From Microbacterium capsulatum (GTDB taxonomy: Bacteria > Actinomycetota > Actinomycetes > Actinomycetales > Microbacteriaceae): 64,000 nt of DNA. The translations under genes were made by a program, and so were the position numbers. Below, in pieces: positions 58,839-64,000 of this stretch. Under the pieces are notes generated by a model. That model was not told the origin of the DNA. It made no database searches and saw only the letters and a program-made list of their open reading frames with translations. The DNA lies in the NCBI RefSeq assembly GCF_030865425.1, contig NZ_JAVFCB010000001.1, forward strand, positions 62,001-126,000. Direction: 5' to 3'. The stretch's first letter is position 1. Each line of letters begins with the position of its first letter.

Positions 58839-58868
58839 GAGGGCCGTCCCAGGTGTGGGGCGGCCCTC
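58839..58868 (+). terminator. Hairpin terminator after rpsO
   Basis: GAGGGCCG (58839-58846) pairs with CGGCCCTC (58861-58868), extended by a CCC/GGG pairing, followed by GGTCGTTCC. Confidence 0.78.
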
Positions 58869-59008
58869 GGTCGTTCCCCGGACCGTTCCGCTCCTGTCAC
58901 CGGTGCTCCGCGGGGGAAGCCCAGGGGCGGCGCGTCCGCGCGGACAGCAGCGCCCCGGGGCCTCCTGCAGCAGGACGCCCCGGGGCAGCGCGGTGACCGC
59001 GCGCGACC

Positions 59009-60190
59009 TCAGCGCGCGACGAGCGACACCGGGCGGCGCCGGATCACCAGCGCCACGACCGCGCTCAGGGAGGCGCCGCACAGGGCCATGAGCACGAGCG
59101 TCGCCGTCCAGGCCCCGGTGGCGTCGTGCACGACGCCGAAGAGCAGGCTGCCGCCGCCCGCGACGATGTAGCCGACGCCCTGCGCGATCGCGCTGAGCAG
59201 GCCGGCCGACGGCGCGTCGGCGGCGAGGCTGACGAGCAGGCCCATCGCGAGGCCGAAGCCCGCGTTCTGGGCGATCCCGAGGATCGTGACGATCGCCACG
59301 TCGGATCCGGCGTCGAACGCGAACCACGCGAAGCTCGCGCCCATGACGATCCCGAGTCCCGGACCGAACCAGGTGAGGATCCGCCGGCGTCGCGCGATCA
59401 CCGGCGCGACGAGCGTCGGGATCAGGCCGATCAGGCTGAACCAGCCGAGCAGCAGGCCCGCGACGGCGCGGTTCTCTCCGTGCGAGGCCAGCATCAGCGG
59501 CAGCCAGGTGGTCACCGCGAAGTACAGCAGCGCCTGCAGCGAGAAGACGGCGGTCATGATGATCATCGTGAGCCGGTTGCCGCCGTCGATCACGATGCGC
59601 GGCGGACGCTGGCCGGGGGAGCGGTCGCCGCGTCCGATCGGGATCATCGCCAGGGCGGCGAGCACGGCCAGCAGGGCCCAGGCCGCGAGGGCGGGGGCCA
59701 CGCCGCCGAGCATGCTGTCGAGGGGGACGGCGAACCCGGCGCCGAGCGCGGCGCCGACGCCGAACGACATGCTGCTCAGGCCCACCCACAGACCGCTCGC
59801 GTCGAGCGACTTCAGGTACGGCGGGAGCAGGGTCGCGGCCACCATGATCGCGGCGCCGGCGAGGAAGGTCCCCGGCAGCAGCATCCAGCCGGCGAGCACG
59901 CGCGTCACCAGGGCCACGGCGAGCACGGCCATCGCGACGAGGAGGCTCCGGGAGGTGCCGATCCGGCGTGAGAGCATGGGCCCGAGGGGAGCGGTGAGCC
60001 CGAAGGCGATCACCGGCAGGGTGGCGAGCAGGCTCCGCTCCACGCCGGTCAGCGCGAAGGCACGCGTGGCCTGGTCGAGCAGGGTGGAGACGGAGGTGAT
60101 CGCGGGACGCAGGTTGATGCCGACAAGAAGCGCCGCGCCGAGCGCGAAGGCTCGGGCGGCGCTTCCGGTCCGATCAGACTGCGAGGACAC
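59009..60190 (-). CDS. MFS transporter, CynX/NimT type
   Basis: Major facilitator of 393 residues, about 12 helices, resembling the CynX/NimT subfamily (cyanate or nitroimidazole transporters). LLVGINLRPAITSVSTLLDQ in helix 1 and FGLTAPLGPMLSRRIGTSRSLL in loop 2-3 are typical. GTG at 60190 overlaps the last 17 bases of the amidohydrolase gene, so it is the last gene of a long operon with an oligopeptide-type ABC system and likely moves a related compound or product (inference). Confidence 0.88.
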   Translation of the reverse strand: MSSQSDRTGSAARAFALGAALLVGINLRPAITSVSTLLDQATRAFALTGVERSLLATLPVIAFGLTAPLGPMLSRRIGTSRSLLVAMAVLAVALVTRVLAGWMLLPGTFLAGAAIMVAATLLPPYLKSLDASGLWVGLSSMSFGVGAALGAGFAVPLDSMLGGVAPALAAWALLAVLAALAMIPIGRGDRSPGQRPPRIVIDGGNRLTMIIMTAVFSLQALLYFAVTTWLPLMLASHGENRAVAGLLLGWFSLIGLIPTLVAPVIARRRRILTWFGPGLGIVMGASFAWFAFDAGSDVAIVTILGIAQNAGFGLAMGLLVSLAADAPSAGLLSAIAQGVGYIVAGGGSLLFGVVHDATGAWTATLVLMALCGASLSAVVALVIRRRPVSLVAR

Positions 60191-61385
60191 GAAGTCCGTC
60201 GGCGACGACCCGTCCGTCGTGGATGACCGTGCGGTCGGTGCCGCGGTCCATGACGGCGCTGGTCGGGGTCTGGCCGTCGACGAGCACGAGGTCGGCGCGG
60301 TCGCCCACGGCGGTGCCGGGACGGTCGTTCACGCCGGCGAGACGCGGCACGTCGTGCGACATGATGCTGGCGCCGCCCATGGTCGCGATCGCGAGGCACA
60401 TCTGGATGTGGTCGTCACGACGGAAGTTGTTCGTGAACGCCAGCTGCCAGGTCCGGTCGAGCAGGTCGCAGTTGCCGTAGGGGCTCCAGTAGTCACGCTG
60501 ACCGTCCTCGCCGAGGCCGAAGCGGACGCCCGCCTCGACGAGCTCGACCAGGGACAGCTGGTTGCGCGCGGCCGGGGCGACGCTCGCCATGGCGATGTCC
60601 AGCTCGGCGAACTGCTCGATGAGGCGACGGCTGGTCGCCTCGTTCACGCCGCCCAGCTCGTAGGCGTGCGACATCGTGACCTTGCCCTGCATGCCGAGAG
60701 CGCGCACGCGCTCGAGCACGAGCTCGGTGCTGAACACGCCCAGGTGGCCCGGCTCGTGCAGGTGGATGTCGATCTCGACCTGGTACTTCTCGGCGAGGCC
60801 GAATACGACGTCGAGGTGCTTGACCGGGTCGCGGTCGAGCTGCGACGGGTCGATGCCGCCCATGACGTCCGCGCCCTGCTTGAGGGACTCCTCGAGGTAC
60901 TCGACGGTGCCCTCCTCGAGGAGGATGCCGGCCTGCGGGAAGGTCATGACCTGCACCTCGGCCTGGTTCTGGAACTTCTCCTTCGCGGCCATGACCGAGT
61001 CGAACTTCTCCAGCTTGCAGTCCACGTCGACCTGGGCGTAGGTGCGCACGCGGGTGGTGCCGCGGGCGATCATCCGCTCGAGCGTGCCGGCGACGATGTC
61101 GGCGTGCGGCACGTCGGTGTTGCGCCAGTTGAGGCGGTCGTTCATCATCATCGCCCAGACGCCCGGAGCGCCGGTGTGCTCGCGGAACGGCAGGCCGATG
61201 CGGCTGGAGTCCAGGTGCACGTGCACGTCGCTGAACGAGGGCAGCAGCAGACGGCCGCGGCCGTCCACGTCGCCTTCCGCGAGAGGAGAGGAGGCGTCGT
61301 GCGCGCGGATCGCGGAGATGCGTCCGTCCTCGATCACGACATCGGAGGCGTCTGCGCCCCAGGGGCGGACGTCACGAATCAGCAT
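60174..61385 (-). CDS. Amidohydrolase of the cytosine-deaminase-like group
   Basis: Metal-dependent hydrolase, 403 residues, of the amidohydrolase superfamily, closest in layout to CodA-type deaminases. Metal ligands include H55 and H57 (DVHVHLDSS), IDIHLHEPGH (about 218), SHAYELGG (about 245) and the aspartate in FGLGEDGQRDYWSPYGN. The substrate is a cyclic amide or amidine that cannot be named. ATG at 61385 overlaps the ABC ATPase gene by 14 bases. It sits between importer genes and an MFS gene, suggesting uptake followed by hydrolysis. Confidence 0.85.
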   Translation of the reverse strand: MLIRDVRPWGADASDVVIEDGRISAIRAHDASSPLAEGDVDGRGRLLLPSFSDVHVHLDSSRIGLPFREHTGAPGVWAMMMNDRLNWRNTDVPHADIVAGTLERMIARGTTRVRTYAQVDVDCKLEKFDSVMAAKEKFQNQAEVQVMTFPQAGILLEEGTVEYLEESLKQGADVMGGIDPSQLDRDPVKHLDVVFGLAEKYQVEIDIHLHEPGHLGVFSTELVLERVRALGMQGKVTMSHAYELGGVNEATSRRLIEQFAELDIAMASVAPAARNQLSLVELVEAGVRFGLGEDGQRDYWSPYGNCDLLDRTWQLAFTNNFRRDDHIQMCLAIATMGGASIMSHDVPRLAGVNDRPGTAVGDRADLVLVDGQTPTSAVMDRGTDRTVIHDGRVVADGLRVLAV

Positions 61386-62397
61386 GGATCTTCCTCTCAT
61401 CGGGGGTGCTCGCGGCGAATGCCGCGGCCTCGGGCAGGTGGTGGCAGGCGGCGGCACCGGTGGGCACCAGCTCCACGCACATCTTCCTCTTCTCCTCGGG
61501 CAGGAGCGGGACAACGGGGCAGCGAGTGCGGAACACGCACCCGGAGGGCGGGTTCGACGGGTGCGGCAGGTCGCCGGTGAGGCGGATCCGTCCACTGCGA
61601 TCGGCGTGCGGATCCGGGGAGGGGACCGACGACAGCAGCGACTGCGTGTACGGGTGCCGCGGCGCGTCGAAGACCTCGTCGCGGGTGCCGAACTCCATGA
61701 TCTTGCCGAGGTACATCACGGCCACGTCGTCGGCGAAGTGCTTCACGACGGACAGGTCGTGCGCGATGAACACGTACGAGATCCCCATGTCGGCCTGGAT
61801 GTCCTGCAGCAGGTTGATCACCTGCGCCTGCACGGACACGTCGAGCGCCGAGACCGGCTCGTCGCAGATCACCACGTCCGGGTCCAGGGCGAGGGCGCGT
61901 GCGATGCCGACGCGCTGCTTCTGGCCCCCGGAGAACTCGTGCGGGAAGCGGTTGTAGTGCTCCGGCCGCAGGCCCACCCGGTCCATGAGCGACTGCACGC
62001 GGACCTTCATGCCCTCCTTGGGCGTGATCTTCTGCGCCCGCAGCGGCGCGGCGATCGCGGCACCCACGCTCTGGCGCGGGTTCAGCGAGGAGGCCGGGTT
62101 CTGGAAGACCATCTGCACGCGGCGGCGGAAGTCCTGCAGCTGGGAGCCCTTGAGCCCGGCGATCTCCTGGCCTTCGAGCTTGATGCTGCCGGCGGTCGGG
62201 GAGAGCAGGCGCATCAGCAGACGGCCGGTGGTGGACTTGCCGCAGCCGGACTCGCCGACCAGGCCCAGGGTCTTGCCGCGCTGGAGCGAGAACGAGACGC
62301 CGTCGACGGCGCGCACGTTGCTCTTCGGCTGGAAGACGCCCTTGGAGACGGAGAAGTGCTTGGTCAGGCCCTCGACCTGCAGCAGCGTTTCGCTCAT
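61372..62397 (-). CDS. Oligopeptide-type ABC transporter ATP-binding protein (DppF/OppF)
   Basis: A 341-residue ATPase subunit. Walker A GESGCGKS (48-55), signature SGGQKQRVGIARALALDP, Walker B VVICDEPVSALD and a C-terminal oligopeptide-transport domain with the four-cysteine cluster region (CVFRTRCPVV ... CVEL ... CHHL). ATG at 62397 overlaps the stop of the upstream ATPase gene (ATGA). It pairs with that ATPase (DppD) to power a peptide, nickel or opine-type importer; the ligand is unknown because the binding protein is not in the window. Confidence 0.93.
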   Translation of the reverse strand: MSETLLQVEGLTKHFSVSKGVFQPKSNVRAVDGVSFSLQRGKTLGLVGESGCGKSTTGRLLMRLLSPTAGSIKLEGQEIAGLKGSQLQDFRRRVQMVFQNPASSLNPRQSVGAAIAAPLRAQKITPKEGMKVRVQSLMDRVGLRPEHYNRFPHEFSGGQKQRVGIARALALDPDVVICDEPVSALDVSVQAQVINLLQDIQADMGISYVFIAHDLSVVKHFADDVAVMYLGKIMEFGTRDEVFDAPRHPYTQSLLSSVPSPDPHADRSGRIRLTGDLPHPSNPPSGCVFRTRCPVVPLLPEEKRKMCVELVPTGAAACHHLPEAAAFAASTPDERKIHADS

Positions 62398-63410
62398 CGT
62401 GCGGCCTCCATCGTGGCGGCCTCGGACGTGCCGAGGCTCTCGGAAAGGTGGCAGCGGGACCGGTGGTCGCCGGCACCGTGCAGCGGCGGGCGCTGCGTGA
62501 AGCACCGGTCGTCCGGGACGAGGTGCCGCACCGGGCAGCGCTCGGCGAACAGGCAGCCCTGCGGCAGGTTCAGCAGCGACGGGGGGAAGCCGGGGATCGG
62601 GGTGAGCCGGCCGGCCTCGTCCGCCATCGACGGCATCGACGCGAGGAGCCCCTTCGTGTAGGGGTGCGCCGTGTGGTCGAACGCGTCCACCACATCGGCC
62701 TGCTCCACGCACTGGCCGCCGTACATCACGACGACGCGCTTGCACACCTCGGCGACCACGCCGAGGTCGTGCGTGACGTAGATGACCGCGGATCCGGTCT
62801 CCTGCTGCAGCGACGAGATCAGGTCGAGGATCTGCGCCTGCACGGTCACGTCGAGCGCGGTGGTCGGCTCGTCGGCGATGAGCAGCTCGGGCTCGCAGAT
62901 CAGCGCCATCGCGATCATCGCGCGCTGACGCATGCCGCCGGAGAACTCGTGCGGGAAGGAGTCGTAGCGCGACACCGGGTCGGGGATGCCCACGCGCGCG
63001 AGCATGTCGATGGCCTGGGCCTTCGCCGCCTTCGCGCTGACCTTGTTGTGCACCCGGTAGGCCTCGGAGATCTGCTTGCCGACCGTGTAGAACGGGTGCA
63101 TCGCGGAGAGCGGGTCCTGGAAGATCATGCCGATCTTGCGGCCGCGGTAGGGGCGCATCTCGTTCTCGGTGAGCGGCACCAGGTCGGTGCCCTCGAACAG
63201 GATCTGGCCGCTGATCTGCGCGCTCGTGCCCTTGAGCAGGCCCATCAGGGTCTGGCTGGTCACGGTCTTGCCGGATCCGGACTCGCCGACGATGCCGATG
63301 GTCTCGCCGCGGTCCAGGCGCAGGTCCATCCCGTTGACCGCATGCACGATGCCGTCGTCGGTGGGGAAGTCGACGCGCAGGTCGCGGATGTCGAGGAAGG
63401 CGGAGGTCAT
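62394..63410 (-). CDS. Oligopeptide-type ABC transporter ATP-binding protein (DppD/OppD)
   Basis: A 338-residue ATPase subunit. Walker A GESGSGKT (42-49), signature [15 protein letters not shown], Walker [13 protein letters not shown] and the C-terminal Cys-containing oligopeptide domain ([13 protein letters not shown] ... CFTQ ... CHLS). ATG at 63410 shares one base with the TGA of the upstream permease (TGATG). Its stop overlaps the next ATPase start by four bases. This gives strict translational coupling along the operon. Confidence 0.94.
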   Translation of the reverse strand: MTSAFLDIRDLRVDFPTDDGIVHAVNGMDLRLDRGETIGIVGESGSGKTVTSQTLMGLLKGTSAQISGQILFEGTDLVPLTENEMRPYRGRKIGMIFQDPLSAMHPFYTVGKQISEAYRVHNKVSAKAAKAQAIDMLARVGIPDPVSRYDSFPHEFSGGMRQRAMIAMALICEPELLIADEPTTALDVTVQAQILDLISSLQQETGSAVIYVTHDLGVVAEVCKRVVVMYGGQCVEQADVVDAFDHTAHPYTKGLLASMPSMADEAGRLTPIPGFPPSLLNLPQGCLFAERCPVRHLVPDDRCFTQRPPLHGAGDHRSRCHLSESLGTSEAATMEAAR

Positions 63411-64000
63411 CAGTTGATCCTCACTCTCGGGTCGATCGCCGCATAGACGAGGTCGACCACGACGTTGGCGGTGATGATGAAGAAGGCCGCGAGCATGGTG
63501 ATCGCCATGGTCACGGGCAGGTCGCCCGCGACAGCGGCGTGCACCGCGGTGAATCCGAGGCCGGGGACCGAGAAGATCTGCTCGGTGAGCACCGCGCCGC
63601 CGAGCAGGCCGCCGATGTCCAGGCCGAGCATGGTCACGATCGGGGTCATGCCCGCGCGCACGCCGTGGCGGAACACGATCTCGCCGCGATTGAGGCCCTT
63701 GGCGCGCGCGGTGCGCATGAAGTCCTCGCCGAACGTCTCGATCATGTTGTTGCGCGTGACGCGGATGTACTGGGCGCTGAACAGCACGGCGATCGCCACC
63801 CAGGGAAGCAGGTAGTTGAGGATCCACGCGCCGGGCCCTGCGGGGCCGAACGGGTTGTTGATCTGGTTGCTGGTGAACGGCAGCAGGTGCAGCGTGCTCA
63901 CGAAGACGAGCAGGAGAAGCAGTCCGGTGACCGGGATCGGCAGCGAGACGCCGACCGAGGCGGCGCCGACGATGAGCTTGTCGGCGGGCTTGCCCTTGCG
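63410..64000 (-). CDS. ABC transporter permease (DppB/OppB type), C-terminal part
   Basis: Integral membrane permease of the oligopeptide importer family. The frame runs on through the right edge of the window, so the N-terminal part is missing and 196 residues remain. The EAA-type loop is visible as RVTRNNMIETFGEDFMRTARAKGLNRGEIVFRHGVRAGMTP, and helices AILFSAQYI-like, VTMLGLDIGGLLGGAVLTEQIF and AAFFIITANVVVDLVYAAIDPRVRI end it. The upstream stretch RKGKPADKLIVGAASVG is still cytosolic loop. A second permease and the binding protein are presumably further upstream. Confidence 0.93.
   Translation of the reverse strand, partial: RKGKPADKLIVGAASVGVSLPIPVTGLLLLLVFVSTLHLLPFTSNQINNPFGPAGPGAWILNYLLPWVAIAVLFSAQYIRVTRNNMIETFGEDFMRTARAKGLNRGEIVFRHGVRAGMTPIVTMLGLDIGGLLGGAVLTEQIFSVPGLGFTAVHAAVAGDLPVTMAITMLAAFFIITANVVVDLVYAAIDPRVRIN

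Overview
The window is a 64 kb piece of chromosome from a high-GC Gram-positive bacterium. Gene order (atpD-atpC; dxr-rseP-ispG; nusA-ylxR-infB-rbfA; truB-ribF), a DUF222/HNH gene of the 13E12 type, a mycobacterial/actinobacterial style of leaderless starts and very strong codon GC bias point to an actinomycete. The family Microbacteriaceae, and a Microbacterium-like organism, fits best. That placement is inferred from gene content and style, since no rRNA is present. I see no intact transposon, prophage, CRISPR array, tRNA or rRNA.

Layout. 1-3.8 kb: end of the ATP synthase operon, yaaA, a proline-rich membrane protein and an aldo/keto reductase. 3.9-7.6 kb: a PP2C phosphatase followed by an orphan EccC/FtsK-type ATPase. 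7.6-11.1 kb: alanine dehydrogenase and asparaginase (one operon), OsmC, and a PlsC acyltransferase. 11.3-18.9 kb: an FKBP lipoprotein and the isoprenoid (MEP) block dxr-rseP-ispG. That block is split by an oppositely oriented fused anthranilate synthase which has a complete tryptophan attenuator, including an 11-codon leader peptide with tandem Trp codons. An AlaX-type tRNA-editing protein overlaps the end of ispG. 18.9-22.3 kb: a repeat-rich non-coding stretch, a DUF222/HNH gene with a duplicated and frameshifted 3' end, and a GntR/membrane-protein operon with a visible promoter and operator. 22.3-30.5 kb: erythromycin-esterase-like protein, RNB ribonuclease, isocitrate-lyase-like protein, proS, cupin, LOG-family protein and a glycosyltransferase. 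30.7-35.5 kb: the nusA-infB-rbfA translation block. 35.5-45.1 kb: a LuxR-type regulator lacking its ATPase domain, mutY, truB, ribF, a SNF2 helicase with a structured leader, and pfkA. 45.1-54.5 kb: a DUF559/AbiEi-like gene flanked by direct repeats, oligopeptidase B, a PiT phosphate transporter with PHO-box-like repeats, a phosphoesterase, aspartase and a PrsW protease. 54.5-60.2 kb: FKBP, YceI, AlkA-like glycosylase, two MFS proteins and rpsO. 60.2-64 kb: a tightly overlapped operon of an oligopeptide-type ABC transporter, an amidohydrolase and an MFS transporter, continuing beyond the window.

Regulatory style. A TANNNT hexamer lies exactly six bases before the start codon of many genes, the signature of leaderless mRNAs. 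Seven of the nine intergenic factor-independent-terminator-like hairpins are followed by a TCGT-containing tail instead of a run of T. Several palindromic, REP-like elements lie between genes, and one repeat half-site lies inside the helicase coding sequence.
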